DNA of 64,000 nucleotides from Yoonia sp. BS5-3 (GCF_038069655.2 NZ_CP150951.2:3312001-3376000); one strand, 5' to 3'. Positions 1 through 10,023 are shown, counted from the stretch's first letter. Program-made: numbers and translations. The notes: generated by a model from the letters alone, not told the origin.

Positions 1-622
1 CACCGCCGACCGGCTGCTGGACAAACTGGTGCCAAAGGTCGAAGCACTAAAGGTCGGGCCATATACCTCCGGCAATGACGTGGATTACGGGCCGGTCGTC
101 ACTGCAGCGGCCAAAGCGAACATCGAACGGTTGGTGCAAACCGGCATCGACCAAGGCGCAAAACTCGCCGTCGACGGGCGAAACTTCAGCCTGCAAGGCT
201 ACGAAGACGGGTTCTTCGTCGGCGCGCATCTCTTCGACAATGTCACCAAAGACATGGACATCTACAAAACCGAAATCTTCGGGCCGGTCCTGTCCACCAT
301 GCGCGCGCAAACCTACGAAGAGGCGCTCGGGCTCGCCATGGACCACGAATACGGTAACGGCACCGCGATCTTCACCCGTGACGGGGACACCGCACGCGAC
401 TTCGCAGCGCGGGTGAATATAGGGATGGTCGGGATCAACGTGCCAATCCCGGTGCCACTGGCCTATCACACCTTCGGGGGTTGGAAGAAATCCATGTTCG
501 GCGATTTGAACCAGCACGGCCCCGACGCTTTCAAATTCTACACACGGACCAAAACGATCACCTCGCGTTGGCCGTCGGGGATCAAAGAAGGCGGCGAATT
601 TTCAATCCCGCTGATGGAGTAA
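1..622 (+). CDS. mmsA: CoA-acylating methylmalonate-semialdehyde dehydrogenase, C-terminal part
   Basis: The 3' end of the gene; the reading frame is open to the first base of the window, so the start lies upstream. About 206 residues of a roughly 500-residue aldehyde dehydrogenase are present. The C-terminal signature FGGWKKSMFGD, followed by a run ending TRTKTITSRWP, is typical of MmsA. The enzyme oxidatively decarboxylates (methyl)malonate semialdehyde to propionyl-CoA or acetyl-CoA, the last step of valine degradation. The active-site Cys lies outside the window. The stop codon overlaps the next start as TAATG. The later genes of the same pathway (acyl-CoA dehydrogenase, hydrolase, mmsB) follow after two unrelated glycan genes, which supports the assignment. 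Confidence 0.93.
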   Translation, partial: TADRLLDKLVPKVEALKVGPYTSGNDVDYGPVVTAAAKANIERLVQTGIDQGAKLAVDGRNFSLQGYEDGFFVGAHLFDNVTKDMDIYKTEIFGPVLSTMRAQTYEEALGLAMDHEYGNGTAIFTRDGDTARDFAARVNIGMVGINVPIPVPLAYHTFGGWKKSMFGDLNQHGPDAFKFYTRTKTITSRWPSGIKEGGEFSIPLME

Positions 623-1590
623 TGGCAATGCGGGTTGCCATATTTAACGATACCAGTGTGACAAACCACTTTGGTTGCACCGCCGTCATGAGCGCAATTA
701 TCGAAGCTTGCGCACAGAACAATGTCGAAATTGCCTATCGCTGGCCCGTGGGCGAGGACTGGCAACCGTTCAAGGCGATCTTGGATCAATACAAGGTTGA
801 TGCGTTCATCGTGAATGGCGAAGGCAGCATCCATCATAGTATTGACCGTCCACGGGCTCGGTCACTCTGTGCCCTTGGCCCTTACGCAGAAAGCAAAGGC
901 ATTCCTGCATATCTCATTAACGCCTCTGTCGAGGCGTTGGAAAACGCAGAACTTGAAAACCTCAAGACCTTCACGGCTATCTCAGTACGAGAATCCCTGT
1001 CACAACAATACCTTGCGCATCATGGTATCGCCTCAGAGGTTGCAGGGGATTTATCATTTTCAACTGCTATTTCAGACAATGGAAAGCGTTCGGGCATTCT
1101 GGTCACAGATAGCGTCTTGCGACCAGTGTCCACCGTGCTTGAAAAAATTGCTCGCCGCTCAAACGCGAAATACATGTCGATGCGTACACGGCATACCGTA
1201 TTGCAAAGACTAATGAAAAAACTGTCTGCGGATGAAGAACGGCCGATCACGTCCGAGCTTGATCCAAAGCTGCGCGAAAGACTTACTCAATTCACAAACA
1301 TGCTTAGCAAATCAGAATTTCTGCTTACAGGACGCTTCCACTCGGTTTGCCTTGGCCTGTTGACACATACGCCGATGATCGCAGTCAACTCAAACACCCA
1401 TAAAATTTCTGGCATCTTGAACGACGCGCTGGGTAATACGCATCGGGTTGTCGACACGCAATCACTTGATGATTTCGATCTCAAGGCACAAATGCAACCA
1501 TGGACTGACGTCGAACGGTCAGCATCAATGGATTATTTGAAAAAGATGCAGGTGACGCAGGCCGAATTTTTTACCCGGATATTCGCATGA
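622..1590 (+). CDS. Polysaccharide pyruvyl transferase family protein
   Basis: A 322-residue protein. The frame is open upstream, but the ATG at 622 overlaps the mmsA stop (TAATG); a second ATG at 628 is also possible. The N-terminal MRVAIFNDTSVTNHFGC and the later blocks VNGEGSIHH and TGRFHSVCLGL..TPMIAVNSN fit the polysaccharide pyruvyl transferase family, which adds pyruvate ketals to exopolysaccharide sugars or acts as a related transferase. The characteristic late His and the sugar-nucleotide-binding C-terminal half are visible. It overlaps the next gene by ATGA, so the two are probably translated together. The sequence looks more AT-rich than mmsA and the genes after 2387, suggesting insertion by transfer (inference). 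Its substrate is unknown. Confidence 0.8.
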   Translation: MAMRVAIFNDTSVTNHFGCTAVMSAIIEACAQNNVEIAYRWPVGEDWQPFKAILDQYKVDAFIVNGEGSIHHSIDRPRARSLCALGPYAESKGIPAYLINASVEALENAELENLKTFTAISVRESLSQQYLAHHGIASEVAGDLSFSTAISDNGKRSGILVTDSVLRPVSTVLEKIARRSNAKYMSMRTRHTVLQRLMKKLSADEERPITSELDPKLRERLTQFTNMLSKSEFLLTGRFHSVCLGLLTHTPMIAVNSNTHKISGILNDALGNTHRVVDTQSLDDFDLKAQMQPWTDVERSASMDYLKKMQVTQAEFFTRIFA

Positions 1591-2387
1591 AACAAATCAA
1601 ACAGTGGTTGAGCCGGCACAACAGAAAGCGGTTGGATCGCCGAAACCGTGCAATGTTCGCACAGCTGACTGCTGATGGAGTTGTTTATCTTAATCCCATC
1701 GACCTAAAGGGCATAGATCTAGCAATCGTTGGCCCGGCATCAACGGTGATTGAAGAACTGATATCTTATCCGATCGGACCAGAAACATGGGTTTGTCGGA
1801 TGAATAATGGCGTAAGACAAGCCGATGAGAATCCCAAGGTTTTCGGAGATCGCACCGACATCTGGATACATAACCTTAAGATGAAGGGAACACGCTCAGT
1901 TCAGAACATCTCGGCTGCAACGCTCGCGTCGCATAGGGTGCGTTATGTCGTCTATCCTCACGCCGCCAGCCCGGAACATATCGCACCAAAACTCTTACAG
2001 TTACGTAAGGCCACCCATGATACAAAAGGTGTGGTTCCGCCAATTGATTTTTATCAAACACTTGTTGCAGATTTGGGCGGGCACACGCCAACCGCCGGGT
2101 GCGTAATGATTATGTTGGCCTTGCAAGCATCTTTGAAAAGTCTGTCCATCTATGGGTTCACTTTTTTTCAGACGTCGTACACGCGTGGATACAATGACAC
2201 CGTGAAAGATGGTCAGGCGGCCATGAACTGGGCGATGGCGACTGGCATGCACAACCCAGAGGCGGAAGCAAAACTTGTGGCGCAGCGTATCACCAAGCAC
2301 CGAAAATCAAACGGTTTCCCGATTCACCTTGGCGATGGTGTAAAGACAGCACTAAATTCACACAGCAATGACATATTGGAAGATTGA
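1587..2387 (+). CDS. Glycosyltransferase family 29-like (sialyltransferase-like) protein
   Basis: A 266-residue protein starting at the ATG of an ATGA overlap with the pyruvyl transferase gene. After a basic N-terminus it shows a sialyl-motif-like pattern: IDLAIVGPAST (about 45-55), WVCRMNNG, GDRTDIWIHN, and then TPTAGCVMIMLAL followed by LSIYGFTFF. This order (GPS loop, RMN, D-W-x-x-N, PT-G with an aliphatic helix, YGF) matches bacterial GT29/sialyltransferase-like proteins. I infer a glycosyltransferase acting with the preceding pyruvyl transferase on a surface glycan. No membrane segment or signal peptide is seen. The stop overlaps the next start as TGATG. The sugar donor cannot be told from the sequence. 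Confidence 0.6.
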   Translation: MKQIKQWLSRHNRKRLDRRNRAMFAQLTADGVVYLNPIDLKGIDLAIVGPASTVIEELISYPIGPETWVCRMNNGVRQADENPKVFGDRTDIWIHNLKMKGTRSVQNISAATLASHRVRYVVYPHAASPEHIAPKLLQLRKATHDTKGVVPPIDFYQTLVADLGGHTPTAGCVMIMLALQASLKSLSIYGFTFFQTSYTRGYNDTVKDGQAAMNWAMATGMHNPEAEAKLVAQRITKHRKSNGFPIHLGDGVKTALNSHSNDILED

Positions 2388-3523
2388 TGGACTTTGCACT
2401 GACCGAAGAGCAAACCGCCATTTACGACATGGCCCTCGCATTCGGGCAAGATAACATCGCGCCCTATGCGCGGCAGTGGGAGGACAACGGAACAATCCCG
2501 AAAACGCTCTGGCCGGAACTGGCGGCACTCGGGTTTGGCGGGCTTTACGTGGACGAAGCCCGGGGTGGCTCTGGTCTTTCCCGGCTCGACGCCACGCTGG
2601 TGTTTGAGGCCCTGTCGCACTCCTGCGCCTCTGTCGCGGCGTTCCTGTCCATCCACAACATGTGTGCCCGGATGATCGACGCCTATGGGTCCGACAGCCT
2701 CAAGACCAGGGTGCTGCCCAAAGCGCTGAGCATGGAAACGATCCTGTCCTACTGCCTGACCGAACCCGGCTCCGGCTCGGACGCGGCAGCGCTGAAGTCC
2801 AAGGCGACGCGGACCAATGACGGCTACGCGCTGACCGGCACCAAGGCTTTCATCTCGGGCGGCGGCTATTCGGACGCCTATATCGTTATGGTGCGCACCG
2901 GCGATGACGGGCCAAAGGGGATCAGCGCGATCCTGGTGGAAGACGGGGCCGACGGCCTCTCCTTCGGCGGGCTTGAGGATAAAATGGGCTGGCGGTCCCA
3001 ACCCACCCGCGCAGTGCAGATGGACGATTGCAAAGCACCCGCAGACAACCTTCTGGGCCAAGAAGGACACGGATTCAAATACGCCATGGCGGGGCTGGAC
3101 GGCGGGCGTCTGAACATCGCCGCCTGCTCACTTGGGGCGGCGCAATCGGCGCTGGATCAGACGCTGGCCTATATGAAAGAGCGCAAAGCCTTCGGCAAAT
3201 CCATCGACCAATTCCAGGGGCTGCAATTTCGGCTGGCGGATATGGAGATCGAAATGCAATCCGCGCGGACCTTCCTGCGACAAGCCGCCTGGAAACTGGA
3301 CAGCGGCGCGCCCGATGCCAGTAAATTCTGCGCCATGGCCAAGAAAATCTGCACCGAAGTTGGGTCAAAAACCGCCGACCAATGCCTGCAACTGCACGGC
3401 GGCTACGGATATCTGGCAGACTACGGGATCGAGAAAATCGTGCGTGACCTGCGGGTGCATCAAATCCTCGAAGGCACCAACGAAATCATGCGGCTGATCA
3501 CGGCACGCCACCTCATCCAATAG
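2387..3523 (+). CDS. Isobutyryl-CoA (short/branched-chain acyl-CoA) dehydrogenase
   Basis: A 378-residue acyl-CoA dehydrogenase; the ATG at 2387 overlaps the preceding stop, and the TTG three bases upstream is unlikely. FAD-binding elements CLTEPGSGSDAA and TGTKAFISGGG, the RKAFGKSI segment and the C-terminal catalytic loop LEGTNEIMR (Glu base) are all intact. The family oxidises acyl-CoA esters with electron transfer to ETF. Placement between mmsA and the hydrolase/mmsB genes points to isobutyryl-CoA as substrate, giving methacrylyl-CoA in valine catabolism. This is inference from context, since acyl-CoA dehydrogenase subtypes are hard to separate by eye. Confidence 0.9.
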   Translation: MDFALTEEQTAIYDMALAFGQDNIAPYARQWEDNGTIPKTLWPELAALGFGGLYVDEARGGSGLSRLDATLVFEALSHSCASVAAFLSIHNMCARMIDAYGSDSLKTRVLPKALSMETILSYCLTEPGSGSDAAALKSKATRTNDGYALTGTKAFISGGGYSDAYIVMVRTGDDGPKGISAILVEDGADGLSFGGLEDKMGWRSQPTRAVQMDDCKAPADNLLGQEGHGFKYAMAGLDGGRLNIAACSLGAAQSALDQTLAYMKERKAFGKSIDQFQGLQFRLADMEIEMQSARTFLRQAAWKLDSGAPDASKFCAMAKKICTEVGSKTADQCLQLHGGYGYLADYGIEKIVRDLRVHQILEGTNEIMRLITARHLIQ

Positions 3524-3532
3524 CGCAACACC

Positions 3533-3553
3533 GTCCCGGACGTCATCCGGGAC
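3533..3553. repeat. Short palindromic intergenic element in the valine operon
   Basis: In the 49-base gap between the acyl-CoA dehydrogenase and the hydrolase, GTCCCGGA (3533-3540) pairs perfectly with TCCGGGAC (3546-3553) around the loop CGTCA, and CTC follows. The sequence resembles the dispersed GTCATCCCGGA..TCCGGGAC intergenic palindromes common in Rhodobacteraceae genomes. This is the only copy I see in the window. It could stabilise the 3' end of the upstream part of the transcript. Confidence 0.5.
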
Positions 3554-3572
3554 CTCAACGTCAGGCCCCCAA

Positions 3573-4559
3573 ATGACCGACATCATAATCCGCACATCCG
3601 GGCACGCAGGGCACATCACATTAAACCGACCCAAAGCGCTGAACGCGCTCACATGGGACATGTGCCTGGCCATCGAAGCGGCGCTCGATGATTGGAAAGA
3701 CAACCCCAAGATTGCCCTGGTCATCATCGATGGCGCAGGCGACCGGGCCTTCTGTTCAGGCGGCGACATCGCCGAAATGTACGCCACCGGCAAACGCGGC
3801 GATTATGACTACGGGCAACGGTTCTGGCGCGATGAATACCGGCTGAATGCGAAAATATACGACTACCCCAAACCCATCGTGACCTTCCTGCAAGGCTTCA
3901 CCATGGGCGGCGGTGTCGGCGTGGGCTGCCACGGATCGCACCGGATCGTCTGCGAAAGCAGCCAAATCGCGATGCCCGAATGCTCCATCGGCCTGGTGCC
4001 CGACGTGGGCGGATCACTGATCCTCGCAAAAGCCCCCGGCCACTGCGGCGAATTTCTGGGGCTCACCGGACAGCGGATGGACGCCGGCGACGCGATCTAT
4101 GCAGGCTTTGCGGACCATTTCGTGCCCGAAGGCGATTGGGACGCCCTGAAGGGCCAACTGATCGCAACAGGCCACCCCGACATACCGCAACCTACACGCC
4201 CCGACAGCCAGCTACAGGCCTGGCAACACGACATCGACGCCTTCTTCACCCAAGGCACCGACAGCCCCGCCGCCCAACAGGCGCAAAAACTGATGGGGCG
4301 GAACGCGCCGCTCGCCATGGCGGTCTGCCGTCAGATCCTCAGCGCCGTACGCGCGAACCCCGACATCAAAACCGCCCTCGACCATGAGTTCCGCTACACC
4401 TACCGCTGCGGCGCGCAGGGGGATTTCATCGAAGGGATCAGGGCCGCCATCATCGACCGGGACAAATCCCCAAAATGGCAGCTCGCCACAACAGAACAAA
4501 TCGCAGCCATGACCGCCCCCTTGGGCAATGACGCGCTGCAATGGGAGGAAACATCATGA
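3573..4559 (+). CDS. 3-hydroxyisobutyryl-CoA hydrolase (enoyl-CoA hydratase/isomerase family)
   Basis: A 328-residue crotonase-fold protein. HITLNRPKALNAL and FCSGGDIAEMY form the CoA/oxyanion region, and TMGGGVGVGCHG with AMPECSIGLVPDVGGS is the HIBCH-type pattern (Glu and Asp of the active site). The long C-terminal extension after residue 230 matches HIBCH rather than plain enoyl-CoA hydratase. It would release CoA from 3-hydroxyisobutyryl-CoA in valine degradation. It overlaps mmsB by 4 bases (ATGA at 4556-4559). A hydratase converting methacrylyl-CoA is not seen nearby, so that step must be encoded elsewhere. Confidence 0.88.
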   Translation: MTDIIIRTSGHAGHITLNRPKALNALTWDMCLAIEAALDDWKDNPKIALVIIDGAGDRAFCSGGDIAEMYATGKRGDYDYGQRFWRDEYRLNAKIYDYPKPIVTFLQGFTMGGGVGVGCHGSHRIVCESSQIAMPECSIGLVPDVGGSLILAKAPGHCGEFLGLTGQRMDAGDAIYAGFADHFVPEGDWDALKGQLIATGHPDIPQPTRPDSQLQAWQHDIDAFFTQGTDSPAAQQAQKLMGRNAPLAMAVCRQILSAVRANPDIKTALDHEFRYTYRCGAQGDFIEGIRAAIIDRDKSPKWQLATTEQIAAMTAPLGNDALQWEETS

Positions 4560-5422
4560 AAATCGGCTTTATCGGACTAGGCAACATGGGCGCGCCCATG
4601 GCCGCAAATCTGGCAAAGGACCATGACGTCACAGGCTTTGACACGATGGCGAAACCAGACGGGATCAGCATGGCAGTCAGCGCGGCCGAGGCCGCCACAA
4701 ACGCCGACGTCGTCATCACCATGCTACCAAACGGAGACATCCTGCGCGCCGTCTCCGCCGAAATCCACGCGGCCATGAAGCCGGGTGCCATCCACCTAGA
4801 TTGCTCGACCGTCGACGTCGAAAGCGCGCGCGCCGTGGCCACACAGGCCGAAATGCAAGGGCTGCACGCCATCGACGCGCCCGTCTCGGGCGGGATCGGC
4901 GGAGCAACAAACGGCACACTGACCTTCATGGCCGGCGGGCCCGAGACGGCCTTTGCAACCACCAAACCGCTCTTCGACATCATGGGGCAGAAGGCAGTGC
5001 ATTGCGGCCCCGCAGGCAACGGGCAAGCGGCCAAAATCTGCAACAACATGATCCTCGGGGTGACGATGATCGGCACCTGCGAAGCCTTCGTGCTGGCCGA
5101 CAAACTGGGGCTGGACCGGCAGGCAATGTTCGACGTGGTCAGCACTTCATCGGGGTACAGCTGGACGATGAACGCCTACTGCCCCGCACCCGGCGTCGGG
5201 CCGCAAAGCCCGGCGGACAACGACTATCAACCGGGGTTCGCGGCCGAGCTGATGCTGAAAGACCTCAACCTCAGCCAAATGGCAGCCCAAGCGGTGGATG
5301 CCGATACGCCAATGGGACAAGCTGCAGCGGCGCTCTATCGGCAATTCGTTGAAGTGGAAGGCGGCGCCGGCAAAGATTTCTCAGCTATGCTGCCCCGCTT
5401 CGAAACACGGCGGCGCCCCTAA
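4556..5422 (+). CDS. mmsB: 3-hydroxyisobutyrate dehydrogenase
   Basis: A 288-residue NAD(P)-dependent dehydrogenase. The start at 4556 is preferred over the upstream ATG at 4541 because GGAGG (4544-4548) lies 7 bases before it and the Rossmann motif MKIGFIGLGNMGAPMA begins directly. The substrate-binding DAPVSGGIGGA and the catalytic-Lys segment GNGQAAKICNNM are present, as is the C-terminal LMLKDL helix. It oxidises 3-hydroxyisobutyrate to methylmalonate semialdehyde, the substrate of MmsA, and it is the last gene of the operon. Only 2 bases separate its stop from the stop of the convergent DUF1963 gene, with no terminator visible. Confidence 0.93.
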   Translation: MKIGFIGLGNMGAPMAANLAKDHDVTGFDTMAKPDGISMAVSAAEAATNADVVITMLPNGDILRAVSAEIHAAMKPGAIHLDCSTVDVESARAVATQAEMQGLHAIDAPVSGGIGGATNGTLTFMAGGPETAFATTKPLFDIMGQKAVHCGPAGNGQAAKICNNMILGVTMIGTCEAFVLADKLGLDRQAMFDVVSTSSGYSWTMNAYCPAPGVGPQSPADNDYQPGFAAELMLKDLNLSQMAAQAVDADTPMGQAAAALYRQFVEVEGGAGKDFSAMLPRFETRRRP

Positions 5423-5424
5423 GC

Positions 5425-7086
5425 TTAGTCAGCCTCCATCGTTACAACGACCTGGTCCCAGGCCTGACGGCGCAAATTCTCGGGGCTGATCCAATATTGC
5501 ACAACCACGCTGCCCGCCCATTCGCCATTCATCATATGATCCGTTTGCAGTTGTAACAGAAGATGATCATATTGATGCTCTTCTCCCGCCACTTGAACAC
5601 TGACGCCCATACCAAACATCTGATGCCACTGGCTTGGTCCGGGCAGGCGATGGGTTTGATCCAGCCGGTCTTTGACTGGTTGCGGCAAGCGTTGGTACAG
5701 TGCTTCAGGACCACGGGCAACACACCGCAATGTCGCGTCACATTGTGGGGATATCGTCGTCATGTTCGACTTCAAAATCCGAACGGGAAAATACAGATGC
5801 AAACCTAGGGCATCAGGGTTGTCCGGTGTCAGGCGGGCCATGAATTCAGACAGGTCCAACCGATCAGAGCCCGTCATGGCGTCCCAGCGATCATGCGGCC
5901 GGGCCCATTTGGTCACTTCGTCAATGAAACGGCGTAGCGCATGAGTGTTCTCCTGCAGATAGGCTAACTGCGCCGCGGCCCCCTGATCACCTCGATTCAC
6001 ACGGAATTGCGCGTCTCGGATCGTATCTTCCAGATGGGTTTCGGCCAAGGTGACAATCTTGGCATAGCGTTGAGCGCTGTCCCAGAACAAGGGTTGGGTG
6101 ATATCGGGATAGACATCGGCCAAAGCCGCCGTGTGCAGGTTAATCCGGGATGCGTCAGGAAAGGCTTGGTTTAGCACATCCCGCGCCGATTTCTCGGAAT
6201 AACTCTGATCCATGGGCAATTCCATAAAACCGACCTGCCAATGCAGATATTCTTTAGGGGCATCCAGCGCGGTATAGTCTTTGCGCCCAAAGGAAAAAGC
6301 ACCTTCATAGAAAATATGAGGCAGGTTTTCTGGCGGCAATGTCGGTGTGGTTGCGGCGGGCACATACAGTACTTTGCCTTCATAGGGCTCTTTGTGGAGA
6401 TATGCGAAGAACGCAAGCTTGCCATGGTTTGGCAGACCTGGGGGCACTGCAAAAGCGCTCACCTCGGCCAGATCAATCGTCGCGCGATGATGCATGGGCT
6501 GGCCGTCTGAGGTCAGCGGCCATGGCTGATCGCCCAGCATCGGTCGCCCCCCAAACCAACTATGCCCGCCCTTGGTGACATCCTGGGTCGCACGCGGTGC
6601 GCGGATCACAGCAATGGGCGGCACGCAAACATAATCGTTCCGCTTGGCGTTTTCGGTATCAAACCAAGTGGCGATCCGGTCAATTTGCGCAGCAGGCGGC
6701 ATCGGCAAGCGGGCGGTTGGACAAGCCTTGTCAATGAAGGCACGAAAAGCGTCGCCAGTCTCAACATCAGCCATATGGGCCTCTGCCCAATAGACCTCAT
6801 CTGGCACCGGCTGTGTCTGCACAGTTTCTGAACGAGACAACCGGTCAATTGGGGTATTTGTCGGGCTGGCTGGCGTGCGGAGGGTGGTCCGGGCGCGCGC
6901 GGAAGGTGTCAGGCGACCGAGCAGAAACGCCCCTAAAAACATCGCCGCAAATGGGGCAAGCACCAATCCGAGCGACAACATTTGCAAGCCAATATCGTTG
7001 GTACTTTTTGCATAGAAACAAAACGCGATAGCAGCGCAGGTGTAGATCGCCAACAACGCCTTCGACAAAATGATCAACAGTTTCAA
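5425..7086 (-). CDS. Membrane-anchored DUF1963 family protein
   Basis: A 553-residue protein. The likely start is TTG at 7086, preceded by GGTGAAATC. Two N-terminal hydrophobic segments (about residues 4-22 and 34-57) are followed by a Pro/Thr-rich linker. The DUF1963 (YwqG-like) core shows FGGRPMLGDQPWPL..DGQP and the ATIDLAEV strand, and the C-terminal LLLQLQTD and VVVQYWISPENL strand pattern is typical of the end of this domain. The function of the family is unknown. A divergent paralogue with the same layout lies at 18470-20053. The insert between the two halves of the domain is long and helical. Confidence 0.75.
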   Translation of the reverse strand: MKLLIILSKALLAIYTCAAIAFCFYAKSTNDIGLQMLSLGLVLAPFAAMFLGAFLLGRLTPSARARTTLRTPASPTNTPIDRLSRSETVQTQPVPDEVYWAEAHMADVETGDAFRAFIDKACPTARLPMPPAAQIDRIATWFDTENAKRNDYVCVPPIAVIRAPRATQDVTKGGHSWFGGRPMLGDQPWPLTSDGQPMHHRATIDLAEVSAFAVPPGLPNHGKLAFFAYLHKEPYEGKVLYVPAATTPTLPPENLPHIFYEGAFSFGRKDYTALDAPKEYLHWQVGFMELPMDQSYSEKSARDVLNQAFPDASRINLHTAALADVYPDITQPLFWDSAQRYAKIVTLAETHLEDTIRDAQFRVNRGDQGAAAQLAYLQENTHALRRFIDEVTKWARPHDRWDAMTGSDRLDLSEFMARLTPDNPDALGLHLYFPVRILKSNMTTISPQCDATLRCVARGPEALYQRLPQPVKDRLDQTHRLPGPSQWHQMFGMGVSVQVAGEEHQYDHLLLQLQTDHMMNGEWAGSVVVQYWISPENLRRQAWDQVVVTMEAD

Positions 7087-7164
7087 GATTTCACCATGTT
7101 GCAGCTTCGACGCGCCGTGTTTTGCAAATCATTTATGTCGATCCTATGACCGCTTTTAGACAAC

Positions 7165-10023
7165 CTATTCCGCCGCCACCTTCCGCGCACCCAACATCTC
7201 TTTCAGATAGCGCCCTGTATGGCTTTCGGCGACTTCCGCCACCTTCTCAGGCGTGCCCGTCGCCACGATCTTGCCACCGCCATCGCCGCCCTCGGGGCCA
7301 ATATCGATGATATGATCGGCGGTTTTCACCACATCCAGATTATGCTCAATCACAATGACCGAGTTCCCCTGATCCACCAATTCATGCAACACTTCCAACA
7401 ACTTACGCACGTCCTCAAAATGCAGACCCGTTGTCGGCTCGTCCAGAATGTAAAGCGTTCGGCCCGTGGATTGCTTGGCCAGTTCTTTTGACAGCTTCAC
7501 CCGCTGCGCCTCACCGCCCGACAGGGTCGTCGCCTGCTGGCCAACCTTGATATAACCCAGCCCAACACGCATCAGCGCATCCATCTTGGACCGGATCGAC
7601 GGGACCGCACTAAAGAATTCTTGCGCGTCTTCAATCGTCATATCCAGCACATCAGCGATGGATTTGCCCTTGAACTTGATCTCAAGCGTTTCGCGATTGT
7701 AGCGCGCGCCCTTGCAGGTCTCACAGGTCACATAGACATCCGGCAGAAAGTGCATTTCGATCTTGATGACACCATCACCCTGACAGGCCTCACAACGGCC
7801 ACCCTTCACATTGAACGAAAACCGGCCCGGCTTATACCCGCGCGCCTTCGCCTCGGGCATCCCGGCAAACCATTCGCGGATCGGGGTGAAGGCCCCAGTA
7901 TAAGTCGCGGGATTTGACCGTGGCGTCCGGCCAATGGGCCGCTGATCGATATCGATCACCTTATCGAGATGCTCAAACCCTTTGATCGTCTCACAAGGCC
8001 CCGGCGTCTGCCGCGCGCCATTCAGCTTCATCGAGGCGTTCTTGAACAACGTCTCAATCGTCAGGGTCGATTTACCACCACCCGACACGCCCGTGACGCA
8101 GACGAATTTGCCCAAGGGGAAATCCGCAGTGACATTCTGCAAATTATTCCCCGTGGCCTTCACCACGGTCAGCTTTTTGCCCTTGCCCTTGCGGCGCTTC
8201 GCAGGCACCGCGATCTCGCGCGTCCCGACCAGATATTCCCCGGTGATCGAACCTTCATGGGCCATGATCTCGGCTGGGGTGCCCTTGGCCACCACCTGCC
8301 CGCCATGCACACCGGCACCGGGGCCGATATCAAAGACATAATCCGCCTCGCGGATCGCCTCTTCGTCATGTTCAACAACGATGACGGTATTCCCCTGATC
8401 GCGCAGGTTTTTCAGGGTGGTGAGCAGGCGATCATTGTCACGCTGATGCAGGCCAATCGATGGCTCATCAAGCACATACAGCACCCCTTGCAAGCCCGAA
8501 CCGATTTGGCTGGCCAATCTGATGCGCTGGCTTTCGCCACCAGACAACGTGCCGGAATTGCGGGACAAGGTCAGATACTCAAGGCCCACGTTATTCAAAA
8601 AGCCAAGCCGTTCGCGGATTTCTTTCAGGATGGCGGTGGCAATCTCATTCTTCTGCTTGGTCAGCTGGTCCGGCACAGCCTGACACCAATCATAGGCCTC
8701 TTTAATGGACATCTGGACGACCTGGCCCACATGCAAACCACCAATTTTCACGGCCAAAGCCTCTTCGCGCAAACGATAGCCGCCACAGTTGCCGCAATCG
8801 CGATTATTTTGATAGTTTTCAAACTCTTCGCGGATCCAATTGCTGTCGGTCTCGCGATAGCGCCGCTCCATATTCGGGATCACGCCTTCAAAAGCACGCT
8901 CCACCTGATAAACGCGGCCGCCTTCATCATAGCGAAACTTGATCTCTTCCTTGCCGGAACCGCGCAAAAACACCTGCTGGATCTTCGGATCCAGATCCTT
9001 CCAACGGGCGTTTTTATTAAACCCGTAATGCTTGGCAATCGCCTCAATGGTCTGCAGGAAATACGGTGATTTACCCTTGCGCCAGGGTGCAATCGCCCCA
9101 TCAGCCACCTTCAACGTCACATCAGGGACACACAGCGCCTCGTCAAAGAACAGCTCGACCCCCAGACCATCGCATGACGGGCAAGCGCCAAAGGGAGCGT
9201 TGAACGAGAAAAGGCGCGGTTCAATCTCAGGGATCGTAAAGCCGGACACCGGGCAGGCGAAATTCTCAGAAAAGGTGATACGCTCAGGCTCACCCTCTTT
9301 CGGGGCGGTTTCCAAAACGGCAATGCCGTCGGCTAAATCCAAGGCCGTGCGGAAACTATCCGCCAACCGGGTCTCTAGTCCCTCACGAACAACAATCCGA
9401 TCCACAACCACATCAATGTCATGGCGAAACTTCTTATCCAGTGTCGGCGGCTCATCCAATTCATAAAATTCGCCATCCACCTTCACCCGCTGAAACCCCT
9501 GCTTGCGCAGTTCCAGAAACTCCTTGCGATACTCGCCCTTGCGGTCGCGGATAATCGGGGCCAGCAGATAGCCGCGGGTCCCCTCCTCCAGCGCCATGAC
9601 ACGATCAACCATATCCTGCACTTGCTGGGCCTCAATCGGCAGACCGGTCGCGGGCGAATACGGGATGCCCGCGCGGGCGAACAGCAGGCGCAGATAATCA
9701 TAAATCTCGGTAATGGTCCCCACAGTAGACCGCGGGTTCTTCGAGGTCGTCTTCTGCTCAATCGAAATCGCCGGGGACAGACCGCTGATATGATCGACGT
9801 CAGGCTTCTCCATCATATCGAGGAACTGACGTGCGTAAGCCGACAGGCTTTCCACATAGCGGCGCTGGCCCTCAGCATATATGGTATCAAAAGCCAAAGA
9901 CGACTTGCCCGAGCCCGACAATCCGGTAATCACGACCAGCTGATCGCGGGGAATATCAACATCAATCCCCTTCAGATTATGCTCGCGCGCGCCGCGCACT
10001 TCGATGTTTTTCAACTCGGCCAT
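7165..10023 (-). CDS. uvrA: Excinuclease ABC subunit A
   Basis: A 952-residue protein, the usual UvrA length. The ATG at 10023 ([17 protein letters not shown]) is chosen over an upstream start at 10053. The two ABC ATPase modules have Walker [13 protein letters not shown] and [12 protein letters not shown], signature LSGGESQRI and LSGGEAQRV, and Walker [10 protein letters not shown] and LDEPTTGLH. Zinc-finger cysteines are seen in [16 protein letters not shown] and [18 protein letters not shown]. UvrA recognises DNA lesions with UvrB in nucleotide excision repair. A candidate SOS box lies 67 bases upstream. Confidence 0.98.
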   Translation of the reverse strand: MAELKNIEVRGAREHNLKGIDVDIPRDQLVVITGLSGSGKSSLAFDTIYAEGQRRYVESLSAYARQFLDMMEKPDVDHISGLSPAISIEQKTTSKNPRSTVGTITEIYDYLRLLFARAGIPYSPATGLPIEAQQVQDMVDRVMALEEGTRGYLLAPIIRDRKGEYRKEFLELRKQGFQRVKVDGEFYELDEPPTLDKKFRHDIDVVVDRIVVREGLETRLADSFRTALDLADGIAVLETAPKEGEPERITFSENFACPVSGFTIPEIEPRLFSFNAPFGACPSCDGLGVELFFDEALCVPDVTLKVADGAIAPWRKGKSPYFLQTIEAIAKHYGFNKNARWKDLDPKIQQVFLRGSGKEEIKFRYDEGGRVYQVERAFEGVIPNMERRYRETDSNWIREEFENYQNNRDCGNCGGYRLREEALAVKIGGLHVGQVVQMSIKEAYDWCQAVPDQLTKQKNEIATAILKEIRERLGFLNNVGLEYLTLSRNSGTLSGGESQRIRLASQIGSGLQGVLYVLDEPSIGLHQRDNDRLLTTLKNLRDQGNTVIVVEHDEEAIREADYVFDIGPGAGVHGGQVVAKGTPAEIMAHEGSITGEYLVGTREIAVPAKRRKGKGKKLTVVKATGNNLQNVTADFPLGKFVCVTGVSGGGKSTLTIETLFKNASMKLNGARQTPGPCETIKGFEHLDKVIDIDQRPIGRTPRSNPATYTGAFTPIREWFAGMPEAKARGYKPGRFSFNVKGGRCEACQGDGVIKIEMHFLPDVYVTCETCKGARYNRETLEIKFKGKSIADVLDMTIEDAQEFFSAVPSIRSKMDALMRVGLGYIKVGQQATTLSGGEAQRVKLSKELAKQSTGRTLYILDEPTTGLHFEDVRKLLEVLHELVDQGNSVIVIEHNLDVVKTADHIIDIGPEGGDGGGKIVATGTPEKVAEVAESHTGRYLKEMLGARKVAAE

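Noticed and set aside
7969..9069. A 366-codon open frame opposite uvrA
   Set aside because: No family-like content, and it is fully antisense to an unmistakable uvrA.
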